Made by a program: the position numbers and the translations under genes. A DNA stretch of 30,992 nucleotides from Perlabentimonas sp034006965 (lineage in GTDB: Bacteria > Bacteroidota > Bacteroidia > Bacteroidales > Tenuifilaceae): the NCBI GenBank assembly GCA_034006965.1, contig JAVERU010000022.1, positions 1 through 30,992 on the forward strand. The letters are read 5' to 3'. The notes under the pieces are model-generated. The model did no database searches and had not been told where the DNA came from. It saw nothing but the letters and a program-made list of their open reading frames with translations. Positions 1 to 7,019 of the stretch are shown here, in pieces (the first letter of the stretch is position 1; each line of letters opens with the position of its first letter).

Positions 1-92
1 GTATCGGCCTAGTTGCCTGTCTTTTACGCTTGCTGCCAGCTATTTCGATAGACCTATGACTTATGGTAAAGCACAGTGAGATGTGGTTTAAC

Positions 93-120
93 AAAAAAGC
101 TCTGCATAGTACAGAGCTTT
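93..120 (-). terminator. Rho-independent terminator of the mrp-NifU operon
   Basis: A perfect 9-bp inverted repeat (AAAGCTCTG / CAGAGCTTT) with a 7-base loop. Read on the minus strand it ends in a run of six T, about 27 bases after the stop of the NifU-type gene. Upstream of it, bases 1-92 hold nothing I can identify. Confidence 0.8.
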
Positions 121-146
121 AAGGCAAAAGAAATTTTACGTAAAGC

Positions 147-389
147 TTACATGTTTACCGCAACCACCTCCTTAATTTCTGGCACATCGCGACGTATAGC
201 CTGTTCAACACCATTTTTCAGCGTCATTAGGCTGTACGGGCAGCTTCCGCAAGCCCCACGTAGCTCTACCTTAACGGTTAGGTCATCGGTAACCTCAACC
301 AATGAGATGTCGCCTCCATCATTCTGCAGGAATGGGCGTACAAGTTCAATTGCATCACTAACCTTTTTGTTGATTTCCTCTTTACTCAT
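147..389 (-). CDS. NifU C-terminal domain Fe-S scaffold protein
   Basis: This 80-residue protein is essentially a single NifU C-terminal (Nfu) domain. In this family two monomers use a CxxC pair to hold a [4Fe-4S] cluster and pass it to target enzymes. The pair is visible here as Cys47 and Cys50 in GACGSCP, and the preceding LQNDGGDISLVEV stretch is typical. I chose the ATG at 389, which gives MSKEEINKK. A TTG at 410 is in frame but adds seven unlikely residues. It lies 27 bases downstream of mrp on the same strand, before a strong terminator, so the two are probably one Fe-S assembly operon. There is no N-terminal NifU or A-type domain, as is normal for the short Bacteroidota form. The family call is secure; the client proteins are unknown. 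Confidence 0.92.
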   Translation of the reverse strand: MSKEEINKKVSDAIELVRPFLQNDGGDISLVEVTDDLTVKVELRGACGSCPYSLMTLKNGVEQAIRRDVPEIKEVVAVNM

Positions 390-416
390 CTCTGTTCGTG
401 TTAAATTCAATATACT

Positions 417-1523
417 CTATTTGTGTGTTATTTCAACTCTTTTTGTTGGTGGCATCTCTGCATTTCGGCGAGCTACCTCCTCCATTACGCTTTTTGCCAG
501 CTTGCCAAAGGCTTCGGAAAGTATGCCATCTTGAGTGGCTGCGGGAGTTCCATTATCGCCACCCTCTCGAATACTCTGCACTATGGGAATCTGCCCTAAG
601 AGCGGCAGGCGCATCCTATCGGCCAGCTTCTTGCATCCATCCTTACCAAAGATATAGTAGCGGTGGTTGGGTAGCTCCTCGGGGGTAAACCATGCCATGT
701 TCTCAACTAGCCCTAGCACAGGAACATTTATCGATTTCGCGGTGAACATGCTGATTCCCTTTACGGCATCGGCAAGTGCCACGTCCTGGGGGGTGCTAAC
801 AATAACTACCCCGGTGAGGGCAACCTCCTGAACCAGGGTAAGGTGTATGTCGCTGGTGCCAGGTGGGGTGTCGATAAAAAGGTAGTCGAGCTCGCCCCAC
901 GCCCCTTGGTGTATAAGCTGGCGAAGGGCGTTGGTTGCCATTGGACCTCTCCACACCAGCGCATCGTTGGGGTTTACAAAGTAGCCTACCGAAAGATGCT
1001 TTACCCCATGGCTCTCAATGGGTTTAATTAGCTCCAAATCGCCCTCCTTAAAACCCTCGGGCTTTGAATCCTCCATGCCAAGCATCTTAGGGATGGATGG
1101 GCCAAATATATCGGCATCAATAAGCCCTACGGAGGCACCCGTTTTGGCCATGGCAACGGCTAGGTTCACTGCTATGGTCGATTTTCCTACGCCACCTTTT
1201 CCCGATGTAATTGCGATAATGTTTTTCACCTTGCTCACCGAGGCTTGCGTTTTATATGGCGATTCTTTGGGCTGTGCTGCAGGTGCTTTTATATCAATGT
1301 TGACAGAAACTCCGGCAAAGGACTCTGAAAGCATCTTGATGCAAGCTTTCCTTACCGATGATGCAAATGGATCGTTACTCTTAAGTAAGCTAAGTGTAAA
1401 AGCAATGCTACTCTCGGTTAGCGATAAGTTGGAAACCATGCCAAGGCTAACTATATCTTGTCCTAGCTCTGGGTGCTTGATTTGCTTTAGGATATCTAGT
1501 GTAGACTGTTCTGAAACGTTCAT
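417..1523 (-). CDS. mrp: Mrp/NBP35-family P-loop ATPase (Fe-S carrier)
   Basis: This 368-residue cytosolic protein is of the Mrp/ApbC family, which helps load Fe-S clusters onto apoproteins. It has an N-terminal DUF59 (MIP18-like) domain over about residues 1-80, a linker, and a deviant Walker A GKGGVGKS at 108-115. The family segments DADIFGPSIP and DTPPGTSD follow. It precedes the NifU-type scaffold in the same transcription unit, which supports the Fe-S role. An almost ideal Bacteroidota promoter lies about 30 bases upstream. One oddity: the C-terminal CxxC that binds the cluster in E. coli Mrp is not present. The VENMAWFTPEELPNHRYY region has no cysteine, and only two cysteines occur in the whole protein (Cys61 and one in KDGCKKL). 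Confidence 0.93.
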   Translation of the reverse strand: MNVSEQSTLDILKQIKHPELGQDIVSLGMVSNLSLTESSIAFTLSLLKSNDPFASSVRKACIKMLSESFAGVSVNIDIKAPAAQPKESPYKTQASVSKVKNIIAITSGKGGVGKSTIAVNLAVAMAKTGASVGLIDADIFGPSIPKMLGMEDSKPEGFKEGDLELIKPIESHGVKHLSVGYFVNPNDALVWRGPMATNALRQLIHQGAWGELDYLFIDTPPGTSDIHLTLVQEVALTGVVIVSTPQDVALADAVKGISMFTAKSINVPVLGLVENMAWFTPEELPNHRYYIFGKDGCKKLADRMRLPLLGQIPIVQSIREGGDNGTPAATQDGILSEAFGKLAKSVMEEVARRNAEMPPTKRVEITHK

Positions 1524-1551
1524 ACTCTTTTTAATTAATTTAAATAAACCG

Positions 1552-1582
1552 CAAAGTTAGGCATTCTGTATTATCAAACAAA
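1552..1582 (-). promoter_or_regulatory. Bacteroidota promoter for mrp
   Basis: On the minus strand TTTG (1582-1579) is followed by 19 bases and TAACTTTG (1559-1552). This matches the Bacteroidota primary sigma consensus TTTG-N19-TAnnTTTG exactly. It lies 29 bases upstream of the mrp ATG and just downstream of the alkyltransferase-like gene. Confidence 0.8.
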
Positions 1583-1623
1583 GAAATGGCTAAAAGGTTT
1601 CAGTATCAAGTAGTAGGTTATAT

Positions 1624-1965
1624 TTATAGCTCAAGCTGGGGATTCCAGAATATCTTTTCGAAATCTTTAACCCTGTTGTCTTCAACCACAATGCCTTCGC
1701 TTTCCAGCAGCTCCTGCATGGTGTTGCTACCCGGGAAATGAACTTTACCAGTTAGCAAACCGTTGCGATTTACCACCCTGTGGGCAGGAACCCAATTGGG
1801 TATACTCTTGGTTGAGTTTAGTGCCCAGCCAACCATCCGCGACGATTGGGGTGAGCCTAGATATCGGGCAATGGCACCGTAGCTGGTTACCCGGCCATAT
1901 GGAATAAGGCGTGTTACTTCGTAAACCTGTTCGAAAAAGTTTTGGCTACTCGAGTACTGGTTCAT
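1624..1965 (-). CDS. Alkyltransferase-like (ATL) DNA-binding protein, MGMT family
   Basis: The 113-residue protein matches only the DNA-binding domain of O6-alkylguanine-DNA alkyltransferases. The family core is visible as IPYGRVTSYGAIARYLG (residues 21-37), with the helix-turn-helix and its arginine in SSRMVGWAL. The active-site motif, normally PCHRV, reads PAHRV here (Pro60-Ala61-His62-Arg63). It therefore lacks the alkyl-accepting cysteine and cannot repair by direct transfer. Known ATL proteins have Trp or Ala at this position; they bind O6-alkylguanine lesions and recruit nucleotide excision repair. Its start overlaps the end of trmB by 20 bases in another frame, so it is translationally coupled to trmB at the end of the holB-ricT-gldH-trmB series. 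I see no clear terminator after it. Confidence 0.88.
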   Translation of the reverse strand: MNQYSSSQNFFEQVYEVTRLIPYGRVTSYGAIARYLGSPQSSRMVGWALNSTKSIPNWVPAHRVVNRNGLLTGKVHFPGSNTMQELLESEGIVVEDNRVKDFEKIFWNPQLEL

Positions 1966-2647
1966 GAAGCTGCGCTTGGGTGTTTAGCTCAAATCGTAGG
2001 TAGGTAATGGGTTTCCCTTGCTCAAGGAACATGCTTTCGTAAAATGTTCTGATGGACAGGATCGAGTCCACAATTCCAGAGTTGTACAGGTCGTTGGTGC
2101 AAAAATGCACCTTAAGGTTGTTCTGCTCTACCAGCGCCTTGGTGTATTCGTGCAGCCCTTGGCTATCGGTTTTTAGGTGGATAATTGCATTGGGCTTGGC
2201 AAGCTGCTGGTAGTAGGTAAGGAATCTGCTCGACGATAGTCGCTTTCTGGCCTTGGCAGGGCGAGGTTGCGGGTCGGGGAATGTTATCCAAATCTCGCTT
2301 ACCTCTTCCTTCTCGAAAAACGAAACGATATTCTCAATTCTTGTACGTAAAAAAGCAACGTTACCCATTTGCTTCTCGGTGGCATCTTTGGCCCCGGTCC
2401 AAAGGCGAGCCCCCTTAATATCAACCCCAATAAAGTTTTTGTTGGGGTACATCTTGGCTAGGTTCACGGTGTATTCGCCCTTGCCGCAGCCTAACTCCAA
2501 AACAATGGGATTATCGTTTTTGAAAAAGTCAGTGTTCCACTTCCCTTTAATGGGATGATCTTTTCTCCACACATCATCGAACGAGGGTTGGAAAAGATTC
2601 TCGAACGACTCGTTTTCGGCAAATTTTTTAAGCTTATTCTTTCCCAC
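1946..2647 (-). CDS. trmB: tRNA (guanine-N7-)-methyltransferase TrmB
   Basis: This 233-residue enzyme uses S-adenosylmethionine to methylate N7 of G46 in the tRNA variable loop. The SAM-binding motif is ELGCGKGEYT at about 52-61. The acidic loop GVDIKGARLW and the family motif ITFPDPQPRPAKARKRL follow at about 120-137, with LKTDS further on. The start codon is GTG (minus strand, 2647), giving MGKNKLKKFAENE, the usual Bacteroidota N-terminus; no in-frame ATG lies closer. It follows gldH after 38 bases and overlaps the alkyltransferase-like gene by 20 bases. Length is normal for the family. Confidence 0.95.
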   Translation of the reverse strand: MGKNKLKKFAENESFENLFQPSFDDVWRKDHPIKGKWNTDFFKNDNPIVLELGCGKGEYTVNLAKMYPNKNFIGVDIKGARLWTGAKDATEKQMGNVAFLRTRIENIVSFFEKEEVSEIWITFPDPQPRPAKARKRLSSSRFLTYYQQLAKPNAIIHLKTDSQGLHEYTKALVEQNNLKVHFCTNDLYNSGIVDSILSIRTFYESMFLEQGKPITYLRFELNTQAQLHEPVLE

Positions 2648-2685
2648 GGTAAGTAGCGAAATATTATAAATGGAAGGTTTATGCG

Positions 2686-3162
2686 TTACAGCTTGGTTTT
2701 CTCTATTCGTATACCAACTGATGCTACACCCTTTAGCCGCTGGGTGCGCATTCCCTGTTGAATAGAGAACTCATAGATTCCGGGTTCGGGGAAACGGATG
2801 TACTGCTTGTAGGGAATCTGGTTATCGCGTAGTGCCCCAAACCCCTTGCCAAGCCATCGTCCTCTTTGGTCGGCAAGTATGCACTCCATGGTATCGCGAA
2901 GCGTTGCCCCGGCTGGCGATGTGGTTTGAATAAAGAGGTATAGGTTGCTATTGGGGTAGCTGGTTGTGTTGCGTAGGTTGATGTATACGTTGTGCACCGA
3001 TGCGGTATCTGTAATATCTACCCTAAAGGTTGCGATACTGTCGGCGCTCCAGGTCTCCTTTGGAATATCTACGTTGCTGTTATATACAGACCTTTCGGAG
3101 CAAGAGGGAAGGGTTAATATTGCCCAAATGCCAACAGCAGCAGCAAAAACGATTCTATTCAT
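2686..3162 (-). CDS. gldH: GldH-family gliding motility lipoprotein
   Basis: This 158-residue lipoprotein has a hydrophobic signal and a lipobox ending LPSC, with acylated Cys21 predicted as the mature N-terminus. The mature part matches GldH: VYNSNVDIPKETW near the start, then VYINLRNTTSYPNSNLYLF and the GIYEFSIQQGMR region. In Flavobacterium, GldH is needed for gliding and for normal function of the type IX secretion system. However, gldH also occurs in many Bacteroidota that do not glide, so motility cannot be inferred from this gene alone. Its start overlaps the ricT stop by 8 bases, indicating one operon. No other gld or por genes are in the window. Confidence 0.88.
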   Translation of the reverse strand: MNRIVFAAAVGIWAILTLPSCSERSVYNSNVDIPKETWSADSIATFRVDITDTASVHNVYINLRNTTSYPNSNLYLFIQTTSPAGATLRDTMECILADQRGRWLGKGFGALRDNQIPYKQYIRFPEPGIYEFSIQQGMRTQRLKGVASVGIRIEKTKL

Positions 3163-4306
3163 TGCTGGGTCTCCTTCGTATTTTATTGCGTCTTTTCTTG
3201 GCTGGCTTGCGTTTTTTCTTTTCGTCGAAACGGGTTAAGCTATCCTCCTCAATTACGCTGCCGTAACCAAATTGTACTTTTTCGTCAGCTGGTTCGATAT
3301 ACTCTACCAACTTATGCGGTTTAACCCCCTTGCCATTGAGCGCAATAATTTCCTTAACCCTATCAACAGGGACTGAGATCATATTGAGGGCAGAGTTGGG
3401 GTCGCTACTATACCACATTACCCTTTTAAAAATGTCTGTTTTCTGGTGGTAGTATAATGCATCCTTGGTCTCGAGTACGATGCTGGTTTTGGGCAAGTCT
3501 TTTCGGGCATCTATGTAGCTCTCCAGCTCGTAGTTGAGGCAACACTTAAGCTTACCACATTGTCCTGCTAGCTTTTGTGGGTTAAGCGATATCTCCTGAA
3601 CACGAGCAGCGTTGGTAGTAACCGATACAAAGTTGTTTATCCACGATGAGCAGCAGAGCTCCCTACCGCATGAGCCAATACCACCAATGCGGCCAGCCTC
3701 TTGGCGCGCACCAATCTGGCGCATCTCAATCCGAATCTGAAACTCTTCGGCAAGAATTTTAATCAGCTCTCTAAAATCGACCCGCTCGTCGGCAATGTAG
3801 TAAAAAACAGCTTTTGTTTTATCGCCTTGATACTCCACGTCGCCAATCTTCATGTTAAGATTTAGGTTGTTAACAATCTGGCGGGTTCTAATCATGGTGT
3901 TGTGCTCCAGCGAGATGGCCTCGAGCCACTTTTCAATATCGGCTGGTTTTGCCTTGCGGTAAACCTTTTTCAGCTCTGTATCGTTTGGTTTTACCCCAAT
4001 TTTCGCCATCTGCTTATTAACTAGCCAACCGGTTAGAGACACTGTTCCGATGTCATGGCCGGGAGAGGCTTCAACGGCTACCACTTCACCTTTTCGAAGG
4101 GGCAGGTTGTTCGCATTTCGGTAGAATGCTTTGCGGGTATTCTTAAACTGAACCTCAACTATATCAGTATCTATTGGAGGTGTAGGTATATCGTTAAACC
4201 AGTCGTATGTGCTAAGCTTGGCGCACCCTCCGTTTTGGCAAACGGAGTTTTCGCTTCCCTCGTTTTCTGTTACTATTACGCCGCGTGAGCAAATGCTCTT
4301 TCCCAT
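3155..4306 (-). CDS. ricT: RicT/YaaT-like PSP1-domain protein
   Basis: This 383-residue protein contains a PSP1 C-terminal domain in its central part, with the cysteine clusters CGRELCCSSW and CGKLKCCLNYE typical of RicT (YaaT). In Bacillus subtilis RicT joins RicA and RicF in an Fe-S complex that stimulates RNase Y-dependent mRNA maturation. Whether this applies in Bacteroidota is not established, as I see no RicA or RicF here. The N-terminus carries further cysteines (CSRG, CQNGGC), and the C-terminal 30 residues are a very basic tail rich in Lys and Arg. It lies directly downstream of holB, the same neighbourhood as in Bacillus. The family is certain; the function is borrowed from distant relatives. 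Confidence 0.87.
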   Translation of the reverse strand: MGKSICSRGVIVTENEGSENSVCQNGGCAKLSTYDWFNDIPTPPIDTDIVEVQFKNTRKAFYRNANNLPLRKGEVVAVEASPGHDIGTVSLTGWLVNKQMAKIGVKPNDTELKKVYRKAKPADIEKWLEAISLEHNTMIRTRQIVNNLNLNMKIGDVEYQGDKTKAVFYYIADERVDFRELIKILAEEFQIRIEMRQIGARQEAGRIGGIGSCGRELCCSSWINNFVSVTTNAARVQEISLNPQKLAGQCGKLKCCLNYELESYIDARKDLPKTSIVLETKDALYYHQKTDIFKRVMWYSSDPNSALNMISVPVDRVKEIIALNGKGVKPHKLVEYIEPADEKVQFGYGSVIEEDSLTRFDEKKKRKPAKKRRNKIRRRPSNE

Positions 4307-4330
4307 AGTGTTTAGTTGTTTAGCTTGCTA

Positions 4331-4360
4331 CAAAGGTAGCTATTTTGATGATTTTTCCGA
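4331..4360 (-). promoter_or_regulatory. Possible internal promoter for ricT-gldH-trmB
   Basis: In the 90-base gap between holB and ricT the minus strand has TACCTTTG (4338-4331), a full match to the -7 box. A TCG lies 19 bases upstream, so the -33 part is poor. The box sits inside a short inverted repeat (GCTAC / GTAGC, 4327-4340). It may let ricT and the genes after it be transcribed apart from holB. Confidence 0.5.
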
Positions 4361-4396
4361 CTCCGGTTTGATTGTAACGGAAAAACCTTGGCGTTG

Positions 4397-5545
4397 TTAC
4401 TTCTTGTTAATCAGTTTCACTAGCTTCATGGTCATATCGGTGAGAACAATTTGTGCGTTCCCATACCGCATGATGTGTTCAATCGTTTTATTCAGCTCGT
4501 TGTATATGTGTACCACATTGCTGCCGTTAATGTAAGGCGAAAAATTCTTGCTAAACTTCTCCTCCTCACCAGCAATGTATGCAATGTCATTAAGGCCAAG
4601 GTTCATCATAAAGCTTTCTCTTATCACCCTAAGGGAGTAGCTAATTAGTTCCCGCTGGTTTTCACGACCTAAACGGGCCACCTTGTCAACCCACTCAAGT
4701 AGCGCAAGCACATTGTTGGAGTAGCATGATCGTAGCAAATCTTTTAGCATTTCGAAATGAGGGCTTGCTTCGTCGGAATGTGCAAGTGAATATGCTACCC
4801 TAAAATTGCCGTTGGCCACACGGCTAACATCTTGGGCTTTGGGCGCAGGTATTTGATACCTGTTCACCAATTCTGTGGCAATATCTTCCCGTGCGATGGG
4901 AGGTACCTTAATAATTTGGGTACGTGAGCGAATGGTACCAATAATGTTCTCCAGATTTTCTGTAACCAGCAAGAAAACGGTTTTGGCGGGGGGCTCCTCA
5001 ATTAGCTTGAGGAGCTTGTTGGCTGCGTATTGGTTCATCCGCTCAGGCAGCCAAATGATCATGGTTTTGTATTCGGCCTCAAAGCTCTTGAGGCTGATTT
5101 TCTTGATTACCTCGGAGCCCTCGCTGGTACTGATTATTCCCACTTTATTCTCGAGGCCGAGCAGTGAGTACCACTCCGATTCGTTTATGTAGGGCGACTG
5201 GAGTATGGTTTCGCGCCAAAGCTGAATGTGCGCATCGCTACCCTTTCCGCTTGGTGAGTCATCATCGCTATCATCTGGCTTCTTCTTCTCGTTTACAGGA
5301 AACACGAAGTGAAGGTCGGGGTGGATTAACTTCTGAAACTTATGGCATGAGGGGCATACCCCACATGAATCATCGTCCTTTTTATCGGTACAAGCAATGT
5401 ATTGGGCATAAGCAATGGCCAGGGCTAGCTTGCCCGTCCCTTCATGTCCCACAAAAAGCTGTGCGTGGGGAATCCTATCGTCTCTTACGCTCTTGATGAG
5501 CTTCTGTTTAACAGCTAGCTGCCCAACTATATCCTTAAATTGCAT
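4397..5545 (-). CDS. holB: DNA polymerase III delta' subunit (clamp loader)
   Basis: This 382-residue AAA+ protein matches the delta' subunit of the replicative clamp loader, which helps open the sliding clamp. It has a P-loop GHEGTGK at 33-39 and a four-cysteine zinc site (Cys52, Cys61, Cys64, Cys67). The RSR arginine-finger motif is present in GTIRSRTQ, as is the KLLKLIEEPP stretch. I chose the ATG at 5545 (MQFKDIVGQ) because family members begin there; the GTG at 5617 would add 24 unlikely residues. It is divergent from pgk and heads the series holB-ricT-gldH-trmB-ATL. The aspartate-rich insert around residue 95 (KKPDDSDDDSPSG) is probably a flexible loop. Confidence 0.9.
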   Translation of the reverse strand: MQFKDIVGQLAVKQKLIKSVRDDRIPHAQLFVGHEGTGKLALAIAYAQYIACTDKKDDDSCGVCPSCHKFQKLIHPDLHFVFPVNEKKKPDDSDDDSPSGKGSDAHIQLWRETILQSPYINESEWYSLLGLENKVGIISTSEGSEVIKKISLKSFEAEYKTMIIWLPERMNQYAANKLLKLIEEPPAKTVFLLVTENLENIIGTIRSRTQIIKVPPIAREDIATELVNRYQIPAPKAQDVSRVANGNFRVAYSLAHSDEASPHFEMLKDLLRSCYSNNVLALLEWVDKVARLGRENQRELISYSLRVIRESFMMNLGLNDIAYIAGEEEKFSKNFSPYINGSNVVHIYNELNKTIEHIMRYGNAQIVLTDMTMKLVKLINKK

Positions 5546-5550
5546 TGTGT

Positions 5551-5583
5551 CAAATTTAGCGTTGTGTAAAGATTTCAAAGGTA
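5551..5583 (-). promoter_or_regulatory. Tandem -7 boxes upstream of holB
   Basis: Two full matches to TAnnTTTG occur on the minus strand: TACCTTTG (5583-5576) and TAAATTTG (5558-5551). The TTTG of the first lies 17 bases before the second and could act as its -33 element. The second box is only 5 bases from the start codon, so the first is the more likely promoter. Confidence 0.5.
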
Positions 5584-5682
5584 GTAAAAAGTAAATAATT
5601 GAGAAGCTGGTCTCCACCCTTTTGCCCCAATCGATTGCGAAGAAATATCAGCAGATCAAAACCTTCGCACGGCAGATTTTCA

Positions 5683-5690
5683 TATCTTTG
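5683..5690 (+). promoter_or_regulatory. -7 box of the pgk promoter
   Basis: TATCTTTG matches the Bacteroidota -7 consensus 29 bases before the pgk ATG. The -33 region has only a weak TTCG. The surrounding CATATCTTTGCTGC closely resembles the box before the LuxE-like gene. Confidence 0.5.
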
Positions 5691-5719
5691 CTGCTGAAAA
5701 CAACAAATCTAATTAAGCC

Positions 5720-6910
5720 ATGGTAAACTTTGAGTCATACAACTTTGCTGGGAAAAGGGCTATTGTTAGGGTCGATTTTAACGTGCCCCTAGATAAAGCA
5801 TTTAACGTAACCGATGATAACCGGATTAGGGCTGCACTCCCCACGATTAAGAAAATTTTGAGCGATGGAGGTTCAGCTATCCTGATGTCGCACCTAGGAA
5901 GACCAAAGGAGGGGCCTGAAGAGAAATTCTCGCTAAAGCACATACTGCCTACGCTTAGCAAGCACCTTGGTATGGAGGTTAAGTTTGCTGCTGATTGTAT
6001 TGGGGCCGATGCCACTAAGCTATCGAGTATGCTTAAGCCAGGGGAAGTTTTACTGCTCGAAAACCTCAGGTTTTACAAAGAGGAGGAGAAGGGCGATGAG
6101 GGATTTGCTCACAAGCTGGCCAGCCTAGCCGATGTGTATGTTAACGATGCTTTTGGAACAGCGCACCGTGCTCATGCTTCTACTACCATTATTGCTCAGT
6201 TCTTCCCTCAAAATAAGATGTTTGGCTACCTTATTCAGAATGAGCTGAACGGCCTGGAGAGAGTATTGCATAAACCACAAAAGCCTTATACCGCTGTACT
6301 GGGCGGAGCAAAGGTAAGCACAAAGATTACCATCATTGAGAACCTGATGGACAAGGTGGATAATCTGATAATTGGTGGTGGTATGATGTTCACTTTTATA
6401 AAAGCCCAGGGGGGCAACATCGGATCGTCGATGGTTGAGGATGATAAGCTCGAGATGGCTCTTGACATTTTAGCTAAAGCGAAGCAGAAAGGTGTTAATA
6501 TTCTGCTGCCTGTTGATACAGTTATTGCCGATTCGTTCAGCAACGATGCGAGCTCAAAGGTGGTAAAGGTGAATGAAATCCCCGAGGGTTGGCTCGGTCT
6601 TGATATTGCGCAGGAATCGGTTGCACAGTTCTCAAAGGTGATCGAAGCCTCAAAGACCATACTTTGGAATGGCCCAATGGGTGTTTTTGAGATGCCCAAG
6701 TTTGCCGAAGGGACCAAACAGGTGGCTAAAGCAATGGCTAGAGCAACCGCTAACGGTGCTTTTAGCTTGGTTGGTGGTGGCGACTCGGTTGCAGCCATTA
6801 ACTCACTGGGCCTTGCCGATGAGGTTAGCTACGTGTCAACCGGTGGCGGTGCGCTTTTAGAGTATCTTGAGAATGGCGACTTGCCAGGCATAAAGGCCGT
6901 AAGGGAGTAG
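5720..6910 (+). CDS. pgk: Phosphoglycerate kinase
   Basis: This 396-residue cytosolic glycolytic enzyme transfers a phosphate from 1,3-bisphosphoglycerate to ADP, giving ATP and 3-phosphoglycerate. The N-terminal substrate domain has VRVDFNVPLD near residue 17, SHLGRPK near 56 and LLENLRFYKEEEKGD. The C-terminal nucleotide domain has GGAKVSTKI, WNGPMGVFE, GGGDSVAA and STGGGALLEYLE. Length is normal and no key residue is missing. The gene stands alone, followed after 20 bases by a strong terminator. There is no Shine-Dalgarno sequence before the ATG, as usual in this phylum. Confidence 0.98.
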   Translation: MVNFESYNFAGKRAIVRVDFNVPLDKAFNVTDDNRIRAALPTIKKILSDGGSAILMSHLGRPKEGPEEKFSLKHILPTLSKHLGMEVKFAADCIGADATKLSSMLKPGEVLLLENLRFYKEEEKGDEGFAHKLASLADVYVNDAFGTAHRAHASTTIIAQFFPQNKMFGYLIQNELNGLERVLHKPQKPYTAVLGGAKVSTKITIIENLMDKVDNLIIGGGMMFTFIKAQGGNIGSSMVEDDKLEMALDILAKAKQKGVNILLPVDTVIADSFSNDASSKVVKVNEIPEGWLGLDIAQESVAQFSKVIEASKTILWNGPMGVFEMPKFAEGTKQVAKAMARATANGAFSLVGGGDSVAAINSLGLADEVSYVSTGGGALLEYLENGDLPGIKAVRE

Positions 6911-6930
6911 TTCACTCGTATAGCAATCCA

Positions 6931-6957
6931 ACGGCTAGGGTTCCTAGCCGTTTTTTT
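6931..6957 (+). terminator. Rho-independent terminator of pgk
   Basis: A perfect 9-bp stem (ACGGCTAGG / CCTAGCCGT) with a 3-base loop, followed by a T run, 20 bases after the pgk stop codon. Confidence 0.88.
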
Positions 6958-7007
6958 ATTTCTAGCATGGCAATATCGCGTTTAATCCAATGGGTTCAAA
7001 TTATCCA

Positions 7008-7015
7008 TATCTTTG
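7008..7015 (+). promoter_or_regulatory. -7 box directly before the LuxE-like gene
   Basis: TATCTTTG matches the Bacteroidota -7 consensus and ends only 4 bases before the ATG at 7020. The -33 region is weak. If it is used, transcription would begin at or near the start codon and the mRNA would be almost leaderless. Confidence 0.4.
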
Positions 7016-7019
7016 CAGC

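Noticed and set aside
1018..1560. Long plus-strand open frame opposite mrp
   Set aside because: It is a shadow of the strongly supported mrp gene. Similar antisense frames opposite pgk, lpxC and the S46 peptidase were dropped for the same reason.
2686..3162. gldH as proof of gliding motility
   Set aside because: gldH is found in non-gliding Bacteroidota, and no other gliding gene is in the window.
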